DNA of 64,000 bases from Aquabacterium humicola. Lineage in GTDB: Bacteria; Pseudomonadota; Gammaproteobacteria; Burkholderiales; Burkholderiaceae_C. A program made the position numbers and the translations under genes. Numbering within the stretch: position 1 is the stretch's first letter; the number at the start of each line of letters is the position of its first letter. Below are positions 1 to 7,750 of the stretch, piece by piece. The stretch spans positions 352,985-416,984 of the forward strand of contig NZ_JARGNB010000006.1 of assembly GCF_030167915.1 (NCBI RefSeq). Reading direction: 5' to 3'. Under the pieces are notes generated by a model that worked only from the letters and a program-made list of their open reading frames with translations, ran no database searches and was not told where the DNA came from.

Positions 1-773
1 ACTTCGGAGGTTGGGGGCGGCGCCAGCTCGGTGCCGGTGGCCAGGTAGTGCGCGATCTCGCGGAAGATCCACGGCCGGCCCTGCGCCGCGCGGCCGATCA
101 TCAGCGCATCGGCGTTCGTGAAGGCCAGCACCTCGCGCGCCTTCTGCGGCGTGGTGATGTCGCCGTTGGCGACCACCGGGATCGTCAGCGCCGCCTTGAC
201 GGCCGCGATCGTCTCGTACTCCGCCGCGCCCTTGTAGCCCTGCTCGCGCGTGCGGCCGTGCACCGTCAGCAGCGCGATGCCGGCGCTCTGGGCCGCGCGC
301 GCGATCGACAGCGCGTTGCGCTCCGCATCGCACCAGCCGGTGCGCATCTTCAGCGTGACCGGCACGCCGCGCGGCGCGCACACCGCGACCACCGCCTCGA
401 CGATACCCAGGGCCAGCGCCTCGTCGCGCATCAGCGCCGAGCCGGCCCACTTGTTGCACACCTTCTTCGCCGGGCAGCCCATGTTGATGTCGATGATCTG
501 CGCGCCGCGGTCGATGTTGTAGGCGGCGGCCTCGGCCATCATCTGCGCATCGGTGCCGGCGATCTGCACCGCGATCGGCCCCGGCTCGCCGGCATGGTCG
601 GCGCGGCGCGAGGTCTTCAGCGAGTGCCACAGGTCCTTGCGCGAGGTCACCATCTCGCTCACCGCATGGCCGGCACCGAGCCGCCGGCACAGCTGGCGGA
701 AGGGACGGTCGGTGACGCCCGCCATCGGCGCGACGAACAGACGGTTCGGCAGCTCGAAAGGGCCGAGGCGCAT
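1..773 (-). CDS. dusB: tRNA-dihydrouridine synthase B, 3' part outside the window
   Basis: Flavoenzyme that reduces uridines in the tRNA D-loop. Read on the minus strand from the ATG at 773, the protein opens with MRLGPFELPNRLFVAPMAGV, the usual Dus start of a TIM barrel. The family signature NMGCPAKKV carries the catalytic cysteine, TLKMRTGW lies in the barrel, and LTVHGRTREQGY with VANGDI form the FMN/phosphate-binding part. About 257 residues are visible of an expected 320-350; the C-terminal helical tRNA-binding domain lies beyond the left edge. In many proteobacteria dusB is followed by fis, which cannot be checked here. The gene is divergent from the small membrane protein at 943. DusB rather than DusA or DusC is favoured by the NMGCPAKKV form of the motif. 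Confidence 0.93.
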   Translation of the reverse strand, partial: MRLGPFELPNRLFVAPMAGVTDRPFRQLCRRLGAGHAVSEMVTSRKDLWHSLKTSRRADHAGEPGPIAVQIAGTDAQMMAEAAAYNIDRGAQIIDINMGCPAKKVCNKWAGSALMRDEALALGIVEAVVAVCAPRGVPVTLKMRTGWCDAERNALSIARAAQSAGIALLTVHGRTREQGYKGAAEYETIAAVKAALTIPVVANGDITTPQKAREVLAFTNADALMIGRAAQGRPWIFREIAHYLATGTELAPPPTSE

Positions 774-942
774 GGCGGGGGGGAGGGAAGGGACTGCTGA
801 AAAAGGAGGCAGGAGTATAGCGGCCGGGTCCTGGCCGATCGTGACACCCGCCGGTTCGCGGCGAGCGGGCGTGCGGTGGTGCACGCTGGCCGGCGGCACG
901 CCGCATGCCTATCATCCGCCGACTCTTTCGCCGCCGCTCGTG

Positions 943-1425
943 ATGGAAGCCTGGATCGAATCGCTGCTCACTGCGCTCGCGCTGCCGAAGTTCGGCCTGA
1001 CGACGGTGTTCATCGTCGCGCTGATCTCCGCCACGCTGCTGCCGGTGGGCTCGGAGCCCGCGGTGTTCGGCCTCGTGAAGCTGAACCCCGAGCTGTTCTG
1101 GCCGGCGGTACTCGTGGCCACGGCGGGCAATACCGTCGGCGGCGCGATCAGCTGGTGGATGGGCTACGGCGCCGAGAAGGTCTACGAACGCGTGAAGCAC
1201 CATCCGTTCGAGGCCCAGGCGCTGAAGTGGCTGGAGCGCCTGGGCCCGAAGGCCTGCCTGCTGTCCTGGCTGCCGCTGGTCGGCGACCCGCTGTGCGCGG
1301 TGGCCGGCTGGCTGCGCCTGTCGTTCTGGCCGTGCATCGTCTTCATGGCCATCGGCAAGTTCGGCCGCTACCTCGTGATGACGGCCGGGCTGCTGTGGTT
1401 CTTTCCGGGGCAGTACACGCCGTGA
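943..1425 (+). CDS. YqaA/DedA-like small inner-membrane protein
   Basis: The predicted 160-residue protein is mostly hydrophobic. Segments lie around residues 17-35 (FIVALISATLLPVGSEPAV), 50-68, 105-125 and 130-155. The order LLPVGSEP, GNTVGGAISWWMGY, then a conserved GDPLCAVAGWLR stretch is typical of YqaA-family proteins (SNARE-associated/DedA superfamily). Family members are thought to act in membrane lipid or proton-motive-force homeostasis; no reaction is established for this subgroup. The start at 943 was chosen because the frame upstream reads through low-complexity arginine/alanine sequence and the hydrophobic domain begins right after MEAWIESLL. It stands alone between divergent dusB and the lipoprotein pair. 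Confidence 0.8.
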   Translation: MEAWIESLLTALALPKFGLTTVFIVALISATLLPVGSEPAVFGLVKLNPELFWPAVLVATAGNTVGGAISWWMGYGAEKVYERVKHHPFEAQALKWLERLGPKACLLSWLPLVGDPLCAVAGWLRLSFWPCIVFMAIGKFGRYLVMTAGLLWFFPGQYTP

Positions 1426-1531
1426 TTCGTGCTGTTGATGCGCGGCAGGGTCAGCGTCCGGCGCGCGGCTAACATGCGCCGCGGCGGCGGGGAGCCGCCG
1501 CAGACAACAAGCACTCTTTCGGAGGAATTCC

Positions 1532-2152
1532 ATGTTCGAGACTCGTCCGGCCCGCGCGGCCGGCTGGCGCGCGTTCGTGCGCGCCGCCTGCGTCGTCGCC
1601 ACGCTCGCCCTCGGCGGCTGCGGCAGCTTCTACGTCGACAGCGGCACGCCCGAGGTGCAGGCCTCGCAGTACAGGAAGCCGGCGCAGGCCAAGCCGGTGC
1701 AGCTGATGTTCGAGTTCCAGACCAAGGGGGCGCCGAACGCGCGCGCCACCGAGATGCTCAAGGCGCAGATCAGCGAACAGGTCAAGACCAGCGGCCTGTT
1801 CGCCGACGTCGCCGAGCAGCCGGTGCCCGGCGGCGCGATGCTCAGCATCGTGCTGAACAACGTGCCGCTGACCGACGATGCGTTCACCAAGGGCTTCGTC
1901 ACCGGGCTGACCTTCGGCCTGGCGGGCAACCAGGTGTCGGACGGTTATGTCTGCACCGCGAAGTACCTGGGCGAGGGCCAGGCGCAGCCGATCGTCAAGA
2001 GCGCGCGCCACGCGATCCACACCACCGTCGGTGCCGCGGCGGCGCCGGCCAACGCGGTGAAGGCCGACAGCATCGAAGCCGCCGTGCGCACGATGACGCG
2101 CCAGATCGTCAGCACCACGCTGAACGAGTTGTCGCAGGAGATCGCCAAGTGA
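1532..2152 (+). CDS. Lipoprotein of unknown function (first of a coupled pair)
   Basis: 206 residues. The N-terminus has arginines, then a hydrophobic run ending in TLALGGC, a good lipobox, so the mature protein should be lipid-anchored at about Cys31. The start is supported by a strong Shine-Dalgarno, GGAGGA, 8 bases upstream of the ATG. The rest is a mixed alpha/beta domain (KPVQLMFEFQTKGAPNARAT; PGGAMLSIVLNNVPL) with a C-terminal helix. The layout resembles small periplasmic lipoproteins that build a complex-like curli/LPS assembly domain, but I cannot assign a family. Its stop overlaps the GTG of the next lipoprotein, so the two are almost certainly translated together. Confidence 0.75.
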   Translation: MFETRPARAAGWRAFVRAACVVATLALGGCGSFYVDSGTPEVQASQYRKPAQAKPVQLMFEFQTKGAPNARATEMLKAQISEQVKTSGLFADVAEQPVPGGAMLSIVLNNVPLTDDAFTKGFVTGLTFGLAGNQVSDGYVCTAKYLGEGQAQPIVKSARHAIHTTVGAAAAPANAVKADSIEAAVRTMTRQIVSTTLNELSQEIAK

Positions 2153-2706
2153 GGCTCGCTGCGTTGCTGCTGGTCGCCGCACTCGGCGGCGGCTGTGCCC
2201 AGATCCAGCTGACCGCTCCGATGCCCGACCTGTCCAACGTGCCGAAGGTGCGCGAGGCGGTCGGTGCGCCGGTGGCGCTGGGCGAATTCACGCTCGCCCC
2301 GGGCAAGCCGGCGGAGATGGACGCCGGCATCAACCTGCGTTCGAACACCGTCAGTTCGCCGATCCAGGGCTCGTTCGCGCAGTACCTGAAGGAAATGCTG
2401 GCGGCCGACCTGAAGGCCGCGGGCCTGCTGGCGCCCGCGTCCGACCGGGTGATCAAGGGCAGCCTCACCGAGAACCGCCTCGAAGCGCCTGTCGGCCAGG
2501 GCAGCGGCAGCATCGCCGCGCGCTTCGTCGTGCTGCGCGCCGCCCAGCCGGTCTACGACCGGGAACTGCGCGTCAGCGGCACGTGGGACTCGCCTTTCGC
2601 CGGCTACGTCGCGATCCCGGGTGCGATCGGCGAATACACCGCGCTGCACCGCAAGCTGATCACGCAGCTGCTCGACGATCCGGCCTTCCGCGCGGCGCTG
2701 AAGTAG
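2149..2706 (+). CDS. Second small lipoprotein of the pair
   Basis: 185 residues beginning at a GTG whose last two bases form the TG of the upstream gene's TGA, a classic coupled overlap. The signal sequence is short (MRLAALLLVAALGGGC). The lipobox is weak, with Gly rather than Leu at -3, so acylation at Cys16 is likely but not certain. The mature part has NVPKVREAVGAPVALGEFTL, then a helix (YLKEMLAADLKAAGLL) and a beta-rich end. The pattern of a helix plus NR-type strand is like the preceding protein, so the two may be divergent copies or partners. Function unknown; probable envelope location. A 9-bp hairpin follows 30 bases after the stop. Confidence 0.72.
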   Translation: MRLAALLLVAALGGGCAQIQLTAPMPDLSNVPKVREAVGAPVALGEFTLAPGKPAEMDAGINLRSNTVSSPIQGSFAQYLKEMLAADLKAAGLLAPASDRVIKGSLTENRLEAPVGQGSGSIAARFVVLRAAQPVYDRELRVSGTWDSPFAGYVAIPGAIGEYTALHRKLITQLLDDPAFRAALK

Positions 2707-2735
2707 CGCGGCGGGTGCGGCCGGTGGTCCGGGCC

Positions 2736-2763
2736 AGGCCGATGACCCCCGGGCCATCGGCCT
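2736..2763 (+). terminator. Hairpin after the lipoprotein pair
   Basis: Perfect 9-bp inverted repeat, AGGCCGATG (2736-2744) and CATCGGCCT (2755-2763), around a 10-base loop. It sits between the lipoprotein stop at 2706 and the carboxypeptidase start at 2816. No T-run follows, so it could be a weak terminator, an mRNA 3' stabiliser or a GC-rich repeat. Confidence 0.45.
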
Positions 2764-2815
2764 CGTCCCCGCGGGGCCAGAATCGGCGCTTTCCGACTCG
2801 ATTCGGCGGATCCCG

Positions 2816-4312
2816 ATGACGACCCACACGACCCCGGCCTACGACGGCCTGGCCGCGACCTTCCAGCGCCTGCATCGGCTGCACCACCTGCAGTCGATCG
2901 CCTCCTGGGACCAGGCGGCGAACATGCCGCCGCGCGGCAGTGAAGCGCGCGGCGCGGCGCTGGCCGAGATGGCCGCGCTGATGCACCGCGTGCGCACCGA
3001 CCCGCGCCTGCGCGACGAGCTGCAGCGCGCCGAGCAGGAGCCGCTGAGCGACCTGCAGCGCGCGAACCTGCGCGAGATGCAGCGCGAGTGGCAGCACTCG
3101 AACGCGCTGCCCGAATCGCTGGTGCAGCGCGCGCAGCTGGCCACCTCGCGCTGCGAGCACGCTTGGCGCAAGCAGCGCCCGGCCAACGACTGGGCCGGCT
3201 TCGTCGAGAACTTCCGCGAGGTGCTGGCCTGCGGCCGCGAGGAGGCCGCGCTGCTGGCCGAGCAGTCGGGCCTGTCGAAGTACGACGCGATGATCGAGCG
3301 CTACGAGCCCGGCATGCGCTGCGCGCAGCTCGACCGCATCTTCGGCGACGTGCGCCAGTGGCTGCCGGGGCTGATCCAGCGCGTCGTCGACAAGCAGTCG
3401 CGCGAGGCGGTGATCGCGCCGGACGGCCCGTTCCCGGTGCCGGCGCAGCGCGACCTGTGCGAGCGCGCGATGCGGCTGCTGGGCTTCGACTTCGACGCCG
3501 GCCGGCTCGACGTCAGCACCCATCCCTTCGCCGGCGGCGTGCCCGAGGACGTGCGCCTGACCACGCGCTTCCGCGAGGACGAATTCCTGATCAGCCTGAT
3601 GGGCACGATCCACGAGACGGGCCACGGCCGCTACGAGCAGAACCGCCCGCGCGAGCTGCTCGGGCAGCCCGTGTCGCTGGCGCGTTCGATGGCGATCCAC
3701 GAGAGCCAGTCGCTGTCCTTCGAGATGCAGCTCGGCAGCCACCCCGGTTTCGCGAACCTGCTGGCGCCGCTGGTGCGCGAGGCCTTCGGCGACCAGCCGG
3801 CCTTCACGCCGGCCAACCTGAACAAGCTGATCACGCGCGTGAAGCCGGGCTTCATCCGCGTCGATGCCGACGAAGTGACCTACCCGGCGCACATCATCCT
3901 GCGCTACGAGATCGAGCGCCCGCTGATCGAAGGCGAGATCGAGCCCGAGGACGTGCCGGCGCTGTGGGACGCGAAGATGGCCGAGCTGCTCGGCATCGAC
4001 ACCCGCGGCAACTTCAAGGACGGCCCGCTGCAGGACGTGCACTGGCCCGAGGCGCTGTTCGGCTACTTCCCGTGTTATTCGCTGGGCGCGATGTACGCGG
4101 CGCAGTGGTTCGCGACGATGCGCAGGCAGATGCCCGATCTCGATCAGCGCATCGCGCGCGGCGACCTGAGCGGCGTGTTCGACTGGCTGAAGGCCAACAT
4201 CTGGGAGCAGGCGAGCCGCTACACCACCGACGAGCTCGCGCAGCGCGCCACCGGCGAGGTGCTGAACCCGGCGCACTTCCGGGCGCACCTGGAGGCGCGC
4301 TACCTGGGTTGA
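2816..4312 (+). CDS. M32-family metallocarboxypeptidase (carboxypeptidase Taq type)
   Basis: 498 residues, the normal length for this family of cytoplasmic zinc carboxypeptidases that trim C-terminal residues from peptides. All family landmarks are present in order: the N-terminal SWDQAANMP segment, HPF (in THPFAGG), the DVRLTTRF motif, the zinc site HETGH at residues 266-270 with GRYEQ following, HESQSL, the IRVDADEVTYPAH segment carrying another conserved acid, and the GPLQDVHWPEALFGYFP stretch near the C-terminus. No signal peptide. The 3' end overlaps the convergent AraC-type regulator by 13 bases. It may be transcribed alone. High confidence for family; natural peptide substrates unknown. 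Confidence 0.95.
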   Translation: MTTHTTPAYDGLAATFQRLHRLHHLQSIASWDQAANMPPRGSEARGAALAEMAALMHRVRTDPRLRDELQRAEQEPLSDLQRANLREMQREWQHSNALPESLVQRAQLATSRCEHAWRKQRPANDWAGFVENFREVLACGREEAALLAEQSGLSKYDAMIERYEPGMRCAQLDRIFGDVRQWLPGLIQRVVDKQSREAVIAPDGPFPVPAQRDLCERAMRLLGFDFDAGRLDVSTHPFAGGVPEDVRLTTRFREDEFLISLMGTIHETGHGRYEQNRPRELLGQPVSLARSMAIHESQSLSFEMQLGSHPGFANLLAPLVREAFGDQPAFTPANLNKLITRVKPGFIRVDADEVTYPAHIILRYEIERPLIEGEIEPEDVPALWDAKMAELLGIDTRGNFKDGPLQDVHWPEALFGYFPCYSLGAMYAAQWFATMRRQMPDLDQRIARGDLSGVFDWLKANIWEQASRYTTDELAQRATGEVLNPAHFRAHLEARYLG

Positions 4313-5112
4313 GGGCGCACTAGGCCGCCGGCGGTGCCGGCGCGCCGCCATGCCGTGGGCGTGCTGCCGAAGCGCTGCCTGAAGCGCCGCGCGAAGTGCG
4401 ATGCGTCCTGGAAGCCGAGGGCATGCGCGACGTCCGTGATCGGCGGGGCCCCATGGCCTTGCAGGCGTTCCGCGGCCAGGACCAGGCGCCGCTCCCAGAT
4501 GGCCTGCGCCGCGGTGCCGCCGCCGCTGGCGAACGTGGCGTCCAGGTGGCGGCGGCTGACGCGCAACTGCGCGGCCAACTGCTCGGCGTCGATGGTCGCG
4601 ACGTGCAGGTCGATCAGCGCAAGCGCGCGTTGACGCAGGAGCGCGGCGTGGTCGGGCGCCGGTGCCGCTGGCGAGAGGGCTTGCAGCAACGTGATCACCG
4701 CGCCGGCCGCGGCGTGCTGCGTGGCCGGTGCGAGCTCGCCTTGTTCCTGTGCCGCCGCCCACCCGGCCGCCAGGTTGCGCAGCAAGCCATCGTCCGGCGA
4801 GCCGCCGTGGACCAAGGCCGTGCGGCGGTCGATGCCGCGGTAGCGAGCCACGACGGTCTCGCGCGGCAGGGCCACCAGCAGATGCACGAAGGCTTCGTCG
4901 GCCAGCACGCTGAACGGCGTGGTCCCATCGATCAGCGTGAATTCGCCCGCGGACAGCTGCGCCCGGCGGCCGCCCTGCGCGACCTCCGAGCGGCCCTGCT
5001 GCACGAACAGCAGCTTGAAGGGCGACGGAGCGTCGGCCGGCCGTGTCCGCGCGAGTGCGAGCGCGGCGCCGCGCACGGTCCGGACGCCCGGTGAGTTCCG
5101 CAGAGGTTCCAT
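4300..5112 (-). CDS. AraC-family transcriptional regulator
   Basis: 270 residues from the ATG at 5112. The N-terminal half is a cupin-like sensor domain (LLFVQQGRSEVAQGG; LSAGEFTLIDGTTPF). The C-terminal 100 residues hold two helix-turn-helix units: IDAEQLAAQLRVSRRHLDATF, then ITDVAHALGFQDASHFARRF with RFGSTPTAWRR, the AraC/XylS signature. This layout matches AraC-binding-like/NikR-type regulators of small-molecule metabolism. A longer frame extends upstream to 5208 but would run past the divergent MAPEG gene start, so 5112 is preferred. Its likely target is the divergent gene at 5199, with a palindrome between them. The effector is unknown. Confidence 0.9.
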   Translation of the reverse strand: MEPLRNSPGVRTVRGAALALARTRPADAPSPFKLLFVQQGRSEVAQGGRRAQLSAGEFTLIDGTTPFSVLADEAFVHLLVALPRETVVARYRGIDRRTALVHGGSPDDGLLRNLAAGWAAAQEQGELAPATQHAAAGAVITLLQALSPAAPAPDHAALLRQRALALIDLHVATIDAEQLAAQLRVSRRHLDATFASGGGTAAQAIWERRLVLAAERLQGHGAPPITDVAHALGFQDASHFARRFRQRFGSTPTAWRRAGTAGGLVRPQPR

Positions 5113-5132
5113 CGCAGGCCATTGTGCGTTCC

Positions 5133-5148
5133 GGCGCAGACCTGCGCC
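5133..5148. promoter_or_regulatory. Palindrome between AraC-type regulator and MAPEG gene
   Basis: GGCGCAG (5133-5139) and CTGCGCC (5142-5148) form a perfect 7-bp inverted repeat with a 2-base centre in the 86-base divergent intergenic region. Its position fits an operator, although AraC proteins more often use direct repeats. Confidence 0.35.
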
Positions 5149-5198
5149 CAGGCGTGCGGCAAGACACAGTGCGCTCGCATCTGTTTCGGAGACTCTTG

Positions 5199-5618
5199 AT
5201 GACCGCACCTGTCGCGCCGGACCTGCTCTGGCTCGCCGCCTCTTGCACGATGACCGCGCTGCTGTGGATTCCGTACGTCGCGAATCGCTTCAAGGAGCTC
5301 GGGCCGCCGGGTTGGCGCTGGTTCCCTGAACCCGATCCGCCGCCGCGCGCGCGCTGGGCCGAGCGGGCAATGCGCGCGCACGCCAACGCCGTCGAGAACC
5401 TGGTGGTGTTCGCGCCGCTCGCGCTGGCTGCACACGCGGTGCTGCCCGGCCAGCCGCTGCTGCTGGCAGCGAACCAGCTGTACTTCGCCGCCCGCGCGGC
5501 GCACTACCTGGTCTGCATCCTCGGCCTGCCGATCGTGCCGCGCACCATCGCATTCCTCGCCGGCGTCGCGGCGCAGCTGGCGCTGGCAGCGGGGCTGCTG
5601 GGCGGCGTCGCCGGCTGA
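5199..5618 (+). CDS. MAPEG-family membrane protein
   Basis: 139 residues with four hydrophobic segments (about residues 8-27, 62-80, 83-103 and 110-136). Characteristic MAPEG features are the polar RAHANAVENLVVFAP stretch, with the conserved asparagine/glutamate of the glutathione-binding helix, and NQLYFAARAAHYL in the third segment. Eukaryotic family members make leukotrienes or conjugate glutathione; the bacterial ones are poorly studied inner-membrane proteins. An AG-rich ribosome site (CGGAG) sits about 7 bases before the ATG. The gene is divergent from the AraC regulator, which may control it in response to a lipophilic or electrophilic compound (inference). Confidence 0.88.
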   Translation: MTAPVAPDLLWLAASCTMTALLWIPYVANRFKELGPPGWRWFPEPDPPPRARWAERAMRAHANAVENLVVFAPLALAAHAVLPGQPLLLAANQLYFAARAAHYLVCILGLPIVPRTIAFLAGVAAQLALAAGLLGGVAG

Positions 5619-5634
5619 CGCCGCAGGGCGTTCT

Positions 5635-6846
5635 TCAGGCGCCCACCGGAGTTGCCAGCGCCAGCTCCAGGTCGTCCAGCACCTCATCCAGCTTCTTCAG
5701 CGGCCGCGCCAGCGCGGTGAAGCGCGTGCCGCGCGGCTCGACGAGGTGGCGGCGCGGATCGTCCAGCGCCGCGTCGTCGAGCGCGAGGCCGTGCTGCTGC
5801 AGCATCGCGCCGAGCGAGCTGCGGCGCGAGCGCAGGTCTTCGCGCGTCTTCTGGTACGCGTGCTCGGCGAGCTGGCGGCGCTGCGAGTAGCTGAGGATGT
5901 TCGCGAGGAACATCTCGGGGTCGCGCTGGTCGGGTTCCACCAGCACGATGTCGGTGTCCGGGTGCGAGGCCTCGTAGCCCTTCAGGCCGAGCTCCAGCCG
6001 CGAGTGGATCAACGTGCGGAAGGTCTGCGACAGCACCAGCGGCAGGCCGCCCTGCACGATGTGCGGGATGCGGCTGCCGCCTTCGAACAGGCGGTGGCGC
6101 GGCGCGTGCGACGCATCGAAGGGCACCAGCGGGTTCAGCGCCAGCAGCAGGTCCAGGCCTTCGTCGAGCAGCACGCGCGCGTGCAGCGTCTTCTTCAGCG
6201 CGCCGTCGACGTACCAGCGGCCGCCGATCGCCACCGGCGGGAACAGCCCGGGCAGCGCGGCGCTGGCGGCCACCGCGCGCGAGATCGGCACGTGGTCCCA
6301 GCCGGGCTGGCCGAAGGGCGCGGCTTCGCCGCTGTCGAGGTCGGTGGCCACCAGCACGACACGCTGCTTCAGCCGCCGGAAGTCGTTGCTGCGGCCGGCG
6401 GCCGAGAACACCTCGCGCAGCCGCGCTTCCAGCGGTGCGTGGCTGAACAGCCCCGTCGGCAGCGCGCGGCCCAGGCGTTCGATGGTCGCGATGAACGAGC
6501 GCCGGCCGAGCGCCAGCTGCCAGCCGGCCTGCGTGGTCAGCAGCGGCAGCGACAGCAGACGCGCGAGCAGTTCGCCGACGGCGGGGCGCACGAACAGCGT
6601 CGGGCTGACGACGTCGGTGGCGACGGCCGGATCGTTCTCGATGAAGGACGCGCAGAGCGCGCGCGGCCGCATGCCGTTGGCCAGGGCCGCGGCGATGAAG
6701 CTGCCGGCCGACACGCCGACGTAGCCGTCGAGGTTCGTGAAGTCGAGGCCGGGGATGGCCTCTTCCAGCGCGCACAGCGCGCCGATCTCCCAGGTGGCAC
6801 CGAGCGGGCCGCCGCCGGCCAGCGCCAGGCCGATGCGGCTGCGCAT
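5635..6846 (-). CDS. Patatin-like phospholipase
   Basis: 403 residues. Hydrolase of the patatin family, which cleaves acyl esters with a Ser-Asp dyad. Visible motifs: the oxyanion hole GLALAGGGPLG at residues 5-15, the nucleophile elbow GVSAGS (GxSxG), and DGALKK carrying the catalytic aspartate. The C-terminal half (SQTFRTLIHSRLELGLKGYE; ILVEPD; FLANILSYSQRRQLAEHAYQ) is typical of the bacterial patatin subgroup. There is no signal peptide, so it is probably cytoplasmic or membrane-peripheral. The frame stays open upstream to 6963, but an intrinsic terminator of the upstream phasin gene lies at 6925-6951, so the ATG at 6846 is preferred. Substrate could be phospholipid or storage lipid. Confidence 0.9.
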   Translation of the reverse strand: MRSRIGLALAGGGPLGATWEIGALCALEEAIPGLDFTNLDGYVGVSAGSFIAAALANGMRPRALCASFIENDPAVATDVVSPTLFVRPAVGELLARLLSLPLLTTQAGWQLALGRRSFIATIERLGRALPTGLFSHAPLEARLREVFSAAGRSNDFRRLKQRVVLVATDLDSGEAAPFGQPGWDHVPISRAVAASAALPGLFPPVAIGGRWYVDGALKKTLHARVLLDEGLDLLLALNPLVPFDASHAPRHRLFEGGSRIPHIVQGGLPLVLSQTFRTLIHSRLELGLKGYEASHPDTDIVLVEPDQRDPEMFLANILSYSQRRQLAEHAYQKTREDLRSRRSSLGAMLQQHGLALDDAALDDPRRHLVEPRGTRFTALARPLKKLDEVLDDLELALATPVGA

Positions 6847-6924
6847 CGGGCCCGACCGGCCCTTGCGGGGGCGCGCGCCGGACGCCGTGGCGCGAAGCAC
6901 CTCCGAGGAGCGCGCGGGACGATG

Positions 6925-6951
6925 AAAAAAGGGCGCCACGGCGGCGCCCTT
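6925..6951 (-). terminator. Rho-independent terminator of the phasin gene
   Basis: On the minus strand a perfect 9-bp stem, AAGGGCGCC with GGCGCCCTT, encloses a 5-base loop and is followed by a run of T (six A on the plus strand at 6925-6930). It begins about 33 bases after the phasin stop. It is the clearest intrinsic terminator in the window. Confidence 0.9.
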
Positions 6952-6984
6952 GGTCCTGCGCATCGTCTGCGAGCGAGAAATGGT

Positions 6985-7590
6985 TTACTCCGCGGCGGCC
7001 GTCGTGGCGGCGGCCGTCTTGCGGGCGGCGCGGCGCTTGGCGGCCGGCTTGGCGACGCCGTTGGCTTCGGCGGCCTTGGCGGCCTTGCGCGGGGCGCGCG
7101 GCGCCTTGGCGGCGGCCTTCGGGGCTGCCTTGGCGCGCGGCGCCTTCGGGGCCTCGACCTTGCCGCCGAGCTTGGCGACAGCGGCGGCCAGCGCTTCGAC
7201 GCGCTCGGTCAGCGCGGCGACGTCCTTGGCGGTCGGCACGCCCATCTTGTTCATCGCGCGGGCGGTGCGCTCCTCGAAGATGGTCTCGAGCTTGTCCCAC
7301 TGCGCGTTGGCCTTGCCGCCGACCTCGCGGGCCATCGCGCTCATGTTGCCGGCCACGTCGCCGAGCTTTTCGCTGGCCACGGCCTGTGTCTTGCGATGCA
7401 GGCTCTGGCCTTCCTTCATCAGCGTGTCGAACACCTTGGTGCCTTCGTTCTGCGCCTTGGCGAACGCGCCCAGTCCGGCGAGCCAGATCTGCTGGGCCGA
7501 CGCCTTGATCGTATTGGCGAGCTGGCTGTCGAGCAGGCTGGCAGGCGACGTTGCCTTCTTGTCGGCCATCTTCTGGAGCTTCTTGACCAT
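6985..7590 (-). CDS. Phasin-family PHA-granule protein with histone-H1-like tail
   Basis: 201 residues. Residues about 8-130 form the amphipathic helical phasin domain: LANTIKASAQQIWLAGLGAF, the granule-binding pattern, then EGTKVFDTLMKEG and a coiled-coil zone VAALTERVEALAAAVAKL. From about residue 140 to the end the protein is almost only Ala, Lys, Pro and Arg (KAAPKAAAKAPRAPRKAAK and so on). This is the same architecture as Pseudomonas PhaF/PhaI, where the basic tail binds DNA and segregates polyhydroxyalkanoate granules. The start at 7590 is chosen for the upstream AAGGAA ribosome site. Monocistronic, given the terminator right after it. Predicted to coat storage granules and perhaps tether them to the nucleoid. 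Confidence 0.88.
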   Translation of the reverse strand: MVKKLQKMADKKATSPASLLDSQLANTIKASAQQIWLAGLGAFAKAQNEGTKVFDTLMKEGQSLHRKTQAVASEKLGDVAGNMSAMAREVGGKANAQWDKLETIFEERTARAMNKMGVPTAKDVAALTERVEALAAAVAKLGGKVEAPKAPRAKAAPKAAAKAPRAPRKAAKAAEANGVAKPAAKRRAARKTAAATTAAAE

Positions 7591-7699
7591 GGTGCGTTCC
7601 TTCGCTGCGGATGATTCGGGTGACAGGCGGGGCGGTTCGTGGACCACCTCTGTGGGACAGCAGTGTAGGCAGCGCCGTTCGAGGTGGCAGCCTAAATCG

Positions 7700-7727
7700 C
7701 TAGGGCGGGTGCCCTAGGGGAACCCCC
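7700..7727. promoter_or_regulatory. Tandem palindromes upstream of the phasin gene
   Basis: CTAGGGC (7700-7706), a GGGT loop, then GCCCTAG (7711-7717) form a perfect 7-bp inverted repeat. A second small inverted repeat, GGGG-AA-CCCC, directly adjoins it. They lie 110-137 bases upstream of the phasin start and just after the phospholipase D gene, so they could be an operator (PhaR-type control is usual for phasins) or the 3' hairpin of the upstream gene. Confidence 0.35.
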
Positions 7728-7750
7728 TGGAAAAACCGCCGGCGAAACGT

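Noticed and set aside
2660..5386. Long open frame on the minus strand across the carboxypeptidase gene
   Set aside because: It is antisense to a gene with full catalytic motifs. The protein is Arg/Ala/Gly/Pro-rich without domain patterns, as high-GC antisense frames usually are. The same holds for long frames opposite 20395-23592 and 28294-30882.
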